64,000 bases of DNA from the NCBI GenBank assembly GCA_002840975.1, contig PHDN01000011.1:1-64000 (forward strand). Direction: 5' to 3'. Positions within the stretch are counted from its first letter, which is position 1. Every line of letters starts with the position of its first letter. Under the pieces are notes generated by a model, which was not told the DNA's origin, did not search any database, and saw only the letters and a list, made by a program, of their open reading frames with translations. The DNA is from Bacteroidetes bacterium HGW-Bacteroidetes-16. GTDB lineage: Bacteria > Bacteroidota > Bacteroidia > Bacteroidales > F082. A program made the translations under genes and the position numbers. Positions 9,424 through 17,719 of this stretch are shown in pieces.

Positions 9424-10101
9424 TCATGAGATCTTTCGACTTCGCTCAGGATCAGTTCGAATAATTGATTTAATATTTCCTATCTTTACTTCCCATATTT
9501 CAATCATTTCGGCTCCAAAATATTTTTGAACTTTTGTTAGATAGAAATCAGCCGTTGAATTGAATGGTTCAATTATTAAGGTATCCATTGATTTGTATGC
9601 AATAAAAGACTGTTTAAAATTCAGAGCTCCAAAATAAGTTTTTCCATTAAGCCGAGTTAGGGTTTCAGATAAACTAAGCGAATCAAAATGAAATGTTGAT
9701 TTTATACAATCTCTGCCGAGATCACTTTCCAAAAATTGTTTTACGGTAAGAACCTTATTATTTCTCGTATTTTTTCCAAGCATCACTTCCGCATCCTCAT
9801 TAATAAAAATGTTCAGGATCATTCTGGCAGTTTGCTTTTTAAATGTTGTATCCAAATAGCTTTGATAGTAAATATTCAGGAAATCATTCAGGTCAAGCAA
9901 TTTCTGTTCTGCGGATTTTTGAGCCAAAAACAATGTCTCTTCTGAAAGGAACTCAGTGTCTAATTTATTGATAATGCTATCCCTCGTGGCCATAACCAAT
10001 TCCTCATGCCGACTTTCTTTCAATTCCGAATCAGAGCAGGATTTAGCGCTGAAAAGAATATAAATGAGCAATAAAATAGATATTTTAAATAAATCACGCA
10101 T
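9424..10101 (-). CDS. Hypothetical lipoprotein
   Basis: 225 aa with a hydrophobic N-terminus (residues 5-18) and a lipobox-like A-K-S-C at about residue 22, so it is probably exported and lipidated. The mature part is charged and largely helical with no family I recognise. Its last nine residues (D-P-E-R-S-R-K-I-S) are encoded by a repeat-like element, so the original stop codon may have been lost or moved. It follows the membrane protein at 10110 by 8 nt on the same strand, and the two probably form a small operon. Expression context and function are unknown. Confidence 0.6.
   Translation of the reverse strand: MRDLFKISILLLIYILFSAKSCSDSELKESRHEELVMATRDSIINKLDTEFLSEETLFLAQKSAEQKLLDLNDFLNIYYQSYLDTTFKKQTARMILNIFINEDAEVMLGKNTRNNKVLTVKQFLESDLGRDCIKSTFHFDSLSLSETLTRLNGKTYFGALNFKQSFIAYKSMDTLIIEPFNSTADFYLTKVQKYFGAEMIEIWEVKIGNIKSIIRTDPERSRKIS
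9430..9455. repeat. Single copy of a dispersed-repeat-like motif (CGACTTCGCTCAG)
   Basis: The segment around TTTCGACTTCGCTCAGGATC resembles a motif I recall as a scattered intergenic repeat in Bacteroidota genomes. Here it overlaps the last codons of the lipoprotein at 9424, encoding D-P-E-R-S-R-K. No second copy was noticed in this window, so its repeat nature rests on recall and not on the sequence. Confidence 0.35.
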
Positions 10102-10109
10102 CAGTTTTA

Positions 10110-11033
10110 TTAATTTATCCTGAATTTAAGTAACAATATTTTATCTCCACTAAACTGCGTATCCAATATCTCGATATTCCTTAAACTTCCTGTAGGTATG
10201 GTCATTTTGTCAATAAATTCCCATTTATTGTAAACATCCATTCCCATTACCTGGTGGTTGTTGAAAACCTGGTAAATTATTGCCCGGTCGTCAATTATGT
10301 TATCAAGACTTGATCGTCTTTTTCGCCAGTCATCAACTTTTATCTCTGAAAAATAATGGATCATCAGGGCATATTCGTTGGCATGAAGTCCAATCTTCTC
10401 CTCTTGCTTATATTTATTCAGATACCTAATAATGGTATCTGTCTTATAATAGGGCGTTTTAACTTCCATTTTGATGAAACTTTCATCAGATCTGAATTCA
10501 AAACAACTTTCATTGTCGCATAAAATGCTCATTATAGATTCATCTTTCAGCAACAGATTGACTTCAATTATTTGATTTGATATAGCCTCTCTTGTATCTG
10601 CATCATAAAAACAAAACTTATAATCACGTGTATTGTATAATTTGAACAGTGCAAATAGAATTGCCATCGCGAGCATGACAAGCATCGGAATAATAATAAA
10701 ATAGCGATTTCCTGATTTAACATAAGTTTTCGCAAAAGTTGTTTCTGAATTATGAAAAACAAAATCGTTCCAATCCCTATAGCCGACATATTTGCTCAAT
10801 AAATTAAGAACATCAATGCGAGGTGCGGAAGCATGGTCAGTCTTCATGTGGGTATAAAACCACTTTTCGCTGATGTGCGCATTCACTTTACTGAGCAACT
10901 CCTCCTGGAAATTTACAATATCCTGACCCTTCCACTCTATAATTGTTGAATTAATCCCCGGATAGGATTGTTGCATCTCTAAAACTATCTTTTTTTTCAG
11001 CAACTCAAAATTATTTTTATTCTCAGATTGCAA
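10110..11033 (-). CDS. Bitopic membrane protein with conserved N-terminal cytoplasmic domain, unknown function
   Basis: 307 aa. Residues 1-110 are a soluble helical domain containing SEKWFYTHMKTD and R-I-D-V-L-N-L-L-S-K-Y-V-G-Y-R-D-W-N-D-F. I recall the same block at the N-terminus of uncharacterised Bacteroidota membrane proteins. A single membrane helix follows at about 118-140 (IIPMLVMLAMAILFALF), then a periplasmic region of about 165 residues with beta-strand character. This layout, a cytoplasmic sensor or DNA-binding-like head, one helix and a periplasmic domain, is that of one-component transmembrane regulators or anti-sigma factors. No helix-turn-helix is evident, however. It is the first gene of a two-gene unit with a lipoprotein. 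Confidence 0.6.
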   Translation of the reverse strand: MQSENKNNFELLKKKIVLEMQQSYPGINSTIIEWKGQDIVNFQEELLSKVNAHISEKWFYTHMKTDHASAPRIDVLNLLSKYVGYRDWNDFVFHNSETTFAKTYVKSGNRYFIIIPMLVMLAMAILFALFKLYNTRDYKFCFYDADTREAISNQIIEVNLLLKDESIMSILCDNESCFEFRSDESFIKMEVKTPYYKTDTIIRYLNKYKQEEKIGLHANEYALMIHYFSEIKVDDWRKRRSSLDNIIDDRAIIYQVFNNHQVMGMDVYNKWEFIDKMTIPTGSLRNIEILDTQFSGDKILLLKFRIN

Positions 11034-11181
11034 AGTTGGGATGATTAATTTATACCTGATAATAAAACTCTTGTAAATTATTTTGCAACTAATTTACAAT
11101 AGTATTTCAACAATACACATGTTGCACGTAATTAATTTTACGAGCAAATCAAGTTCAAATTAATAACTAATGCTTTTCACC

Positions 11182-12507
11182 ATGAAAAACCGAACATACC
11201 TCATCTTTTTACTTTTTTACCTTATGCAGAGTAATGGCTTTGCACAGAATTCAACGATCGAACTTACCTTTTCGGCTGATAGCTTGGGTCAGGAAGTTTT
11301 ATTGGATAGTGTTTATGTTAAAAATCTTTACCAGAATTGCGATACCGTGCTATATCCGCCAAACCTAATCCTTGAAATTGATACATTAACAACAGGCATA
11401 AGTTCTGTGATAGTTTCTGAAAACAGTTTGGTTATATACCCGAACTATCCAAATCCTATCATTGACAAATCATTTGTTAAAATTTATGTACCTGAACGGA
11501 TCAGCATCAAAATAAAGGTAAGCAACCTGCTTGGGCAATCAATATTGAATTACTCGGGCCAGCTTAGTAAGGGAACAAGTACTTTTGAATTTACATCAGG
11601 CAGAGAAACTGTTTACTTCTTAACAGTCGAATATAACGGCATATCCAAATCTATCAAGATGATTTCTCCAATAAGCAGCACGAATGAATGCACATTAAGT
11701 TTTAAAACAACAGATGAAGATGATTATTTTAAAACGATTCAAATTGGAAACGAATTTTGCTTTGCTCCCGGGGATCGGTTGTTATTCGCAGGATATTCTT
11801 ACCTGGGTGAATCTGGTTTGCTGGATATTCCTTCAGCTGATAGTAACTATGAATTTCAGTTTGCAACCAATGTTCCGTGCCCAGGACTGGATTCGCTATA
11901 CTATAAAGGAAAATACTATCATACCATTCAAATATTTAGTCAATGCTGGATAAAGGAAAATATGGATGTAGGGATAATGATTCAATCCGCGGAAGCTCAG
12001 ACGAACAACAATATTATCGAAAAATACTGTATGGGAGATTATGAGCCCAGTTGCAATATTTTTGGTGGGTTGTATTTCTGGAATGAAATGATGACCTATA
12101 CCAATGAAACAGGAGGACAAGGCATTTGTCCTGAAGGTTGGCATGTGCCGGAAGATATGGAATGGCAGATACTGGAAGGCGCTGTGGATAGCAATTATCG
12201 AATCGGCGACCCTTTGTGGATGAATAACAGTTTCAGGGGTAGTGATGTCGGTGGTAACCTAAAACAAAAAGGTACAACATTATGGCAGCCACCAAATACA
12301 GGAGCTACCGATGCTTTTGGGTTTATGGCATTACCGGCAGGATATTTTGTGCAAAATGCATTTTGGGGACCTGAATACAAGGCTTATTTATGGACTTCAG
12401 AGTATCCGCAAAAGTATTACCGCAATATGGACTGGAACCAAGCTAAAGTAAGAAGAAATGATGGCGGAAATGAAGCAGCATTTTCAGTTCGGTGCGTTAA
12501 AGATTAA
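11182..12507 (+). CDS. FISUMP-domain secreted protein with an internal T9SS-type sorting-like domain
   Basis: 441 aa with a signal peptide (MKNRTYLIFLLFYLMQSNGFAQ). Residues about 80-165 look like a complete type A sorting domain: Y-P-N-Y-P-N-P start, V-S-N-L-L-G-Q-S middle, G-x-x-x-F-E and V-Y-F-L-T-V-E-Y end. Unlike normal T9SS tails it is not at the C-terminus. The C-terminal half (about 240-441) is a FISUMP domain (Fibrobacter succinogenes major paralogous domain): CPGLDSLYYKGKYYHTIQI, QCWIKENM, ICPEGWHVPEDMEW, FGFMALPAGY and the terminal FSVRCVKD. FISUMP proteins are surface proteins of unknown role. ATG 11182 is used instead of ATG 11170 because the signal peptide starts there; both are possible. 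Confidence 0.8.
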   Translation: MKNRTYLIFLLFYLMQSNGFAQNSTIELTFSADSLGQEVLLDSVYVKNLYQNCDTVLYPPNLILEIDTLTTGISSVIVSENSLVIYPNYPNPIIDKSFVKIYVPERISIKIKVSNLLGQSILNYSGQLSKGTSTFEFTSGRETVYFLTVEYNGISKSIKMISPISSTNECTLSFKTTDEDDYFKTIQIGNEFCFAPGDRLLFAGYSYLGESGLLDIPSADSNYEFQFATNVPCPGLDSLYYKGKYYHTIQIFSQCWIKENMDVGIMIQSAEAQTNNNIIEKYCMGDYEPSCNIFGGLYFWNEMMTYTNETGGQGICPEGWHVPEDMEWQILEGAVDSNYRIGDPLWMNNSFRGSDVGGNLKQKGTTLWQPPNTGATDAFGFMALPAGYFVQNAFWGPEYKAYLWTSEYPQKYYRNMDWNQAKVRRNDGGNEAAFSVRCVKD

Positions 12508-12662
12508 ACATTCAATGTAATAAATCATGAAATAGCCATGATTCAAAAATCACCAACCGAAGATGATATGTTTGTTAATCATGGTGTATTCCATGTGACC
12601 CAGAAAAATAAATAATAACACATGAAAACACCAATCAAAGTGGTTCAATAAAAACTTAAATC

Positions 12663-13779
12663 ATGAAAACAAAAAATAACAATAATCAAAAAATTTGCCT
12701 CATACCAATGGGGATGTTTTTAGCGCTGGTCTTTGTGGGTATCTTCTCTTGCACGGGTCAAAAAAAAAGACAATACAGTAAATGAAGCTTATTCTCTTAG
12801 AATAAACGGACATGCTGATTCGGCAAAAATATTGCTTCGACAAATTACCATCGAAAACCCAAAAAATGCTTTGGCATGGTATGAGCTGTGCCGAACATCT
12901 AAGCAGCTGGGGTTGGCCAATCCGATGGCAATTAAGGAATCGATAGAGGAGGCCTACCGATACATCATTCTGGCCGTTGAAAATGAACCTGAAAACGCCC
13001 TCTACCTTTCGTATAAAGGCAGCATTGAAACCCTGCAATTTTATCTGGCCCTGCAAATGGGCAATGAAAAGGCAGCTGATTATCTTGCACTATTGGAGGA
13101 AACCTACAATTCTGTTTTTCAATTAGATCCAACCTATACTGAAGACAAACTAACCCTGGTTGAATTTTTTGGTGGCTTACCCCCCGATATGGGAGGTGAT
13201 CCTGAAAAAGCGGAAAAATATGCCACCGAACTGGAAGCAGCCGATATGATTACCGGGGCTAAAGCGCGGGAATTGCTCATGCCTGAAGATGCTGATTATG
13301 TTAGTTACTGGAAGGGAATTGTTGAAGAAAATTCTGGCAACGCTGATGCACTGCAGGCATTGGGACGGGTATATTTGTTTATGGATAACATTGACGAAGC
13401 CACCAACTGCTATCAGAAAGCCATCAATATTGATCCTTCAAAAAATGACCTTTACCTTGACTTGGGCAGGTATTATATGATGATGGCCATGCAAAATCCC
13501 GCATTGACCGACTCAGTAGCGCCTTTAGTTGAGAAGGAGTTCAATAAATTTCTAAACTTTAAACCTGAACCCATTGCGCCAATGCAGGCGTGGGCATACG
13601 GCCTGTTATCGATGATAAATCGCCATGCCGGAAACGTTGAAGTAGCCGATAAATTTCTGGCAAAGGCCAATGAATTGGATCCGTTTTTTTCGAAAGCATC
13701 CGGGAAACCAGGTATGGCCAATTACTGTGCTCCTGGTGTTGTATTACATGAGCAGGGTTATTATTTATCGCCGTTTTGA
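12663..13779 (+). CDS. TPR lipoprotein interrupted at a 9-A tract (frameshifted or phase-variable)
   Basis: The reading frame from ATG 12663 encodes a lipoprotein signal (FLALVFVGIFSC, then TGQKK), but runs into TGA at 12783 just after an A9 tract at 12760-12768. Removing one A joins it perfectly to the long downstream frame (K-D-N-T-V-N-E-A-Y-S-L-R) that continues to 13779. As written, that long frame has only a TTG at 12733 as start and no signal peptide. The joined product would be a lipoprotein of about 370 aa with tetratricopeptide-like helical repeats. Examples are A-W-Y-E-L-C-R, A-L-Q-A-L-G-R-V-Y-L-F and A-T-N-C-Y-Q-K-A-I-N-I-D-P. TPR lipoproteins scaffold envelope complexes; partner unknown. 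The tract may be a sequencing error, a genuine mutation or an on/off switch. Confidence 0.65.
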
Positions 13780-13820
13780 TTGATATCTTCTTATCTGTAT
13801 AATCAGTTACATAATGTAAC

Positions 13821-14177
13821 ATGGACAAATCCAGCAATATAATTCATTGGGCTACCCGAATTCTTTGTATCTTAGCCATACTATTTATAAGCCTGTTCGC
13901 GTTGGATTCTTTTAACCCAGAGCTAAGCATTTGGCAGCAATTGAGTGCATTTTTCATCCATCTTATTCCTTCGTATATTTTGTTGACTCTCCTCGTCATA
14001 GCCTGGAAATGGGAATTTATTGGCGGCATCATGTTTAAAGTTATTGGATTAGGATTTCGTCCTGTTATTTTTATTCATAATTATAACATGAACCATTCAA
14101 TTTGGATGAGTCTAAGTATCATTCTTGCTATTACTTTTCCATCCACTGTAAAAATTAAATTCTCAAATTTCAAATAA
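13821..14177 (+). CDS. Small integral membrane protein (DUF7670-like)
   Basis: 118 aa with three to four hydrophobic segments (about 9-28, 38-60, 66-85 and 92-107). The pattern I-H-W-A-T-R-I-L-C-I-L followed by F-I-S-L-F-A-L-D, then F-F-I-H-L-I-P-S-Y and A-W-K-W-E-F-I-G-G-I matches a small membrane family common in Bacteroidota that I recall as DUF7670; its function is unknown. It starts the AT-rich stretch that includes the phospholipid-enzyme cluster, but nothing links it mechanistically to those genes. Confidence 0.6.
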   Translation: MDKSSNIIHWATRILCILAILFISLFALDSFNPELSIWQQLSAFFIHLIPSYILLTLLVIAWKWEFIGGIMFKVIGLGFRPVIFIHNYNMNHSIWMSLSIILAITFPSTVKIKFSNFK

Positions 14178-14244
14178 TTATTAATAACTGTATTCAATTT
14201 TTGTTGTCAAAGTTTCAAGTATTATCGTTATTAACTAGCACACA

Positions 14245-15114
14245 ATGTCTAATTTACTTCACAATACATCATCTCTAGTTTTGCTTGGATTGCTTTTAAT
14301 ACTTACAATAGCGAGTATTATCAAATTAAGCACGGGAAAACGAATTTTTACAGGAAGCTATGTGTACTATATTTGGATACTTCTTCTGATCTTGGTTATT
14401 GGTGATTTATTCCCGTTTCGGGCTGCTACCTGGGGATTTGGAATATTGTCTTTTTATGTATTGCGGGAATATTTTTCTTTGGTAGACCTTCGTGCTCAGG
14501 ATCGTCTGGGTATTTTAGCATCTTATTTTTCCATTCCTTTCATGATGCACTTTGTGCATGCCGATTGGTATAATATGTTTATAATAACCATACCTGTCTA
14601 TAGTTTTTTATTAATTCCTTTCCTTATCTCAATAACTGGGAAAGAGACAGAAGGCGCAATCTATTCCATTGGCACCATCGATTTCGGTTTGTTTTTATTT
14701 GTGTATTGCATTGGCCATTTGGCCTATCTGGCATTTTTTTCCATCTGGATGGCAGCCATGTTAGTATTGAATATTTTTATTTGTGATTTGGTCTGTTTTT
14801 TTATTGAAAAAAGAACATTTACTTTTTGGAAAAAATTGCTGTTGAAGTATTTTATTACAGTTCCATTTACTTGTTTACTTACATATGTGCTTTCTGATTG
14901 GACTACCATTCCCCTACTTCACTCTATAATACTAGGTTTAATGATTCCAGCCATCGTATTAATTGGGAATCATACAATACAGTATTTTTATACTGACCTT
15001 GGTATTATGAAAGAAAAAATGAAACCGGGAAGAGGGATGATCATTGATAACATCAAATCAATTTTATATGCTGCTCCGGTAGTACTGCATTATATTCGTT
15101 ATTTCATCTTTTGA
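14245..15114 (+). CDS. CdsA-like phosphatidate cytidylyltransferase
   Basis: 289 aa polytopic membrane protein with about eight helices. The C-terminal end (L-G-I-M-K-E-K-M-K-P-G-R-G-M-I-I-D-N-I-K-S) aligns with the CdsA signature K-R-x-x-x-I-K-D-x-x-x-x-I-P-G-H-G-G-x-x-D-R-x-D-S, keeping the glycine-rich turn and the metal-binding aspartates in modified form. CdsA makes CDP-diacylglycerol from phosphatidate and CTP at the inner membrane. The next genes encode an acylglycerol-phosphate acyltransferase fusion and a lipid kinase, which supports a lipid role. It is a divergent member and probably not the housekeeping CdsA; the substrate may differ (for example another lipid phosphate). Confidence 0.75.
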   Translation: MSNLLHNTSSLVLLGLLLILTIASIIKLSTGKRIFTGSYVYYIWILLLILVIGDLFPFRAATWGFGILSFYVLREYFSLVDLRAQDRLGILASYFSIPFMMHFVHADWYNMFIITIPVYSFLLIPFLISITGKETEGAIYSIGTIDFGLFLFVYCIGHLAYLAFFSIWMAAMLVLNIFICDLVCFFIEKRTFTFWKKLLLKYFITVPFTCLLTYVLSDWTTIPLLHSIILGLMIPAIVLIGNHTIQYFYTDLGIMKEKMKPGRGMIIDNIKSILYAAPVVLHYIRYFIF

Positions 15115-15127
15115 AGATTAAATATTT

Positions 15128-16567
15128 ATGTTCTCTTTGAAAATACTTTTACATCTTTTCCTTATCAGACCAATTCTGAATATATTATTTGGTGTCAATC
15201 TATTTGGAAAGGAAAATTTAGAAAAACTGAATAACTTCATACTGGTAGCAAATCATAACAGTCATCTTGATATTTTATTGTTATTTTATTTGTTACCAGC
15301 AAATCAGATTCGAGAAACCCATCCTGTAGCAGCACGGGAGTATTTTTCAAAATCAAAGCTTGTTTTCGTTTTAGTTAAATACTTATTCGATCCGGTTTGG
15401 GTCTCACGTAATGATTCGGAAAGTATAAAACAGTTCATGAACCAGGTCAATGACAAACTGGAAAAAGGACACAACCTTATTATTTTTCCAGAAGGAACCA
15501 GGGGCCTGGCTGGTGAAATGCAAACTTTTAAAACAGGCATTGGAAAAATAGCAGAACAATACAAGCACATTCCCATTATTCCGGTTTATTTATCAGGAAC
15601 CGAAAGGTCGTTGCCAAAACGATATTCGATACCGGTTCCTTTATGGCATAATATTGTCATTGGACCACCACAGGTTTTTCAACATACGCATAAAGAATTT
15701 ACCCAATCACTTGAAAACATAATTCGGGAGTTTGCTAACAATGAAATGGCTGCAAGGCATAAAAGAAAGAGTAAAAATTTAAGGCCAGCTAATACCATTG
15801 CTTTTATTGGAATTGATGGCTCTGGAAAAAGCACTTTGTCAAAAAATGTATCAATAAGCCTTTCCGAAAAATCAAAAGTAGCTTTGATTAGTGACATCTT
15901 AAAATTTTATGAAAAAAGTGAAGTTAAGCAAGCACAACCTATTTTAACTGAAAATATTCGTACCAGGGTATCGGATTATGCCAAGAGTGCAAAATCCTTG
16001 AAACAATATAAAATTCCCAAATTAGCAGAGTTACTTCTCAGGGATGTTTTACTTAACGAAGTGAAAAGGTGGTGTCATCCGGCGTATATTGTGTTGGACG
16101 GCTCACCACTTTTAAACCTGACTTCATGGGCAATACTGTATAAAGAAGAATATTTTAATGCCAATGTTTGTTTAAAAGTGATTAAAGTGCTTAGTTCAAA
16201 CGATTCTGATATCGCAAAAGATGACCCGGTCTTTAAACAGTTTTCAGAGCTAAGTATATTGAAAAATGTAAAATTGAACCATCTTAATCTACCCGATGCT
16301 GTTATCTTTCTGGATGTTGATCCTAAAATTGCAATGGAAAGAATTGATAAGCGAGGAAAAGTTAAGCAAGTGCATGAAACTGAAGAAAAGCTAACAAAGC
16401 TACGGGAAGCATATCTTATCACATGCATTGTATTACAGGAAAAATTGCAGGTACCAGTTCTGCTAATCAATGGAAATGATTCTATTCAAAATATTGAAAC
16501 GATGGCCAGAGATTTTATTCATAAAAGTTTAAACAAGAAACAACATCATGAAAAACAAAAGAATTGA
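15128..16567 (+). CDS. Fusion of PlsC-type acyltransferase and thymidylate-kinase-like P-loop kinase
   Basis: 479 aa in two domains. Residues 1-205 are a 1-acyl-glycerol-3-phosphate acyltransferase domain: catalytic H-x4-D in NHNSHLD (H43, D48) and the glycerophosphate-binding motif FPEGTRG (120-126). Residues about 220-470 are a P-loop kinase of the thymidylate-kinase superfamily, with Walker A GIDGSGKST (228-236), VVLDGSPLL-like Walker B (IVLDGSPLL) and a late I-F-L-D-V-D-P plus R-I-D-K-R-G-K lid-like segment. Such fusions are unusual. The kinase might phosphorylate a lipid or nucleoside-like intermediate handled by the same cluster. Starts 13 nt after the CdsA-like gene and overlaps the next gene by 20 nt, so the three are surely one operon. 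Confidence 0.8.
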   Translation: MFSLKILLHLFLIRPILNILFGVNLFGKENLEKLNNFILVANHNSHLDILLLFYLLPANQIRETHPVAAREYFSKSKLVFVLVKYLFDPVWVSRNDSESIKQFMNQVNDKLEKGHNLIIFPEGTRGLAGEMQTFKTGIGKIAEQYKHIPIIPVYLSGTERSLPKRYSIPVPLWHNIVIGPPQVFQHTHKEFTQSLENIIREFANNEMAARHKRKSKNLRPANTIAFIGIDGSGKSTLSKNVSISLSEKSKVALISDILKFYEKSEVKQAQPILTENIRTRVSDYAKSAKSLKQYKIPKLAELLLRDVLLNEVKRWCHPAYIVLDGSPLLNLTSWAILYKEEYFNANVCLKVIKVLSSNDSDIAKDDPVFKQFSELSILKNVKLNHLNLPDAVIFLDVDPKIAMERIDKRGKVKQVHETEEKLTKLREAYLITCIVLQEKLQVPVLLINGNDSIQNIETMARDFIHKSLNKKQHHEKQKN

Positions 16568-17549
16568 TGTTATAGCTACAACTATTTCAGGTTCGATCAA
16601 AGATTGGGGAAAAGTCAGGTACATTGTTCCTCTTTTTAAAAAACATGGATTCACCAACGTTTCTTTGTACGCTGTTGATAACCATAAGGATGTAAGAAAA
16701 AAAGCGACTGAATGTTTATTGGAGGGTAGTAGGATTATAATTTCTGCCGGTGGTTCAGGTACATTCAATGCTGCTCTTGAAGGATGTTGTGATTCTGGTA
16801 TCAATTTAAATGAGATTTCTTTGGGCTTTCTTCGTAAGGGTTCTGCAGATTTAATTGGAAAAGTATTGGGTATGCCTGATGAGATTGAAGAGGCGATTAA
16901 AGTTTTTGCGGATTCCATTAACCAACAAAGGAAAATAAAATGCGATGTAATTCTTGCTAAAAGTAAATCAGGACCTTCTAAACCAAGGCGATTCGTTGGT
17001 TATGGGGGAGCCGAGATATTTGGAGAGATTCCTACCTATACTGAGAATAGGTTCATAAAGTATTATAAAGGTATTTTAAGTCAATTGTTTGGTGATATGG
17101 GGCCTTTTTTTGTTGGAGCTTCCCTGGCTTCATTATCAAAAACATCTAAATCGTTAGTAAAGCCAGCGACAAGCTGGAAAATTTTTGTGGATGGTAATCT
17201 GGTTTTAGAAAATACTTTCCAGGCCATGATCATCGTGAATGGTGATCTGGGGAAAAATTTACCGCTGGCTAAATCCGTTCCACTGGGATCCGGTGATTTT
17301 TACCTGTTTGCATTACAGAATAAAGGGTTGCTAAGATTACCCGGACAATTCAAAAAAACATGGGATGCAAGTATTGTCAATGAAGCAGTAAAATGGGGGT
17401 TTGATAAATTCCGGATTGATAAATCCCTGGTTCTGGAGCCCAATATTGTTGATCAGTTTAAAATAAATATTGATGGTTCAACAATGTTATGTAAGGATTC
17501 TGTCAAATTTGAAATTATTGATCAAATAAATTTAATTTCGAGTAAATGA
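16548..17549 (+). CDS. Diacylglycerol-kinase-catalytic-domain lipid kinase
   Basis: 333 aa of the DAGK/YegS/sphingosine-kinase superfamily. The nucleotide loop is SAGGSGTFNAALEG (near residue 66), a variant of the usual GGDGTINEVVNG with Ser instead of the first Asp. A second conserved block follows (G-F-L-R-K-G-S-A-D-L, instead of the more usual P-x-G-T-x-N-D-F). The C-terminal beta-sandwich region contains N-G-D-L-G-K-N-L-P-L-A and G-S-G-D-F-Y-L. The enzyme should phosphorylate a lipid hydroxyl at the inner membrane using ATP. ATG 16548 lies within the end of the PlsC-kinase gene, so translation is likely coupled. Together with the CdsA-like and PlsC genes it forms a dedicated lipid phosphorylation/activation cassette; substrate unknown. 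Confidence 0.8.
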   Translation: MKNKRIDVIATTISGSIKDWGKVRYIVPLFKKHGFTNVSLYAVDNHKDVRKKATECLLEGSRIIISAGGSGTFNAALEGCCDSGINLNEISLGFLRKGSADLIGKVLGMPDEIEEAIKVFADSINQQRKIKCDVILAKSKSGPSKPRRFVGYGGAEIFGEIPTYTENRFIKYYKGILSQLFGDMGPFFVGASLASLSKTSKSLVKPATSWKIFVDGNLVLENTFQAMIIVNGDLGKNLPLAKSVPLGSGDFYLFALQNKGLLRLPGQFKKTWDASIVNEAVKWGFDKFRIDKSLVLEPNIVDQFKINIDGSTMLCKDSVKFEIIDQINLISSK

Positions 17550-17644
17550 AATGGGATGTCATTTTCAATTTGATATTCTTTTTAACAAAGATCCCAAAGT
17601 TCAACTTAGACATATATACGGTTTCATCTAACAAAAATAATGAG

Positions 17645-17687
17645 TATATTTGATAATATAATCGAAACAATTACTAGTATATATTTG
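17645..17687 (+). promoter_or_regulatory. Two tandem -7 promoter elements in a near-direct repeat
   Basis: TATATTTG occurs at 17645-17652 and again at 17680-17687, each inside a longer near-duplicate (A-G-T-A-T-A-T-T-T-G-A-T-A-A-T-A). Both fit TAnnTTTG and point toward the small membrane protein at 17720. That gene also has an unusually good Shine-Dalgarno GGAGG at 17706-17710. Confidence 0.5.
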
Positions 17688-17719
17688 ATAATAATATCCT
17701 AAAATGGAGGAACCATCCT

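Noticed and set aside
9338-9529. Small frame starting M-N-Y-P-R-C-K-Q-K-G, possible transposase remnant
   Set aside because: Too short, no second zinc-ribbon cysteine pair, no terminal inverted repeats; overlaps the lipoprotein gene.
12538-12615. 25-codon frame between the FISUMP and TPR genes
   Set aside because: No ribosome-binding site, promoter or recognisable sequence; likely chance.
17645-17687. Reading the two near-repeats as a CRISPR or insertion-site duplication
   Set aside because: Only two imperfect copies, no spacer pattern and no mobile element ends; tandem promoters explain them better.
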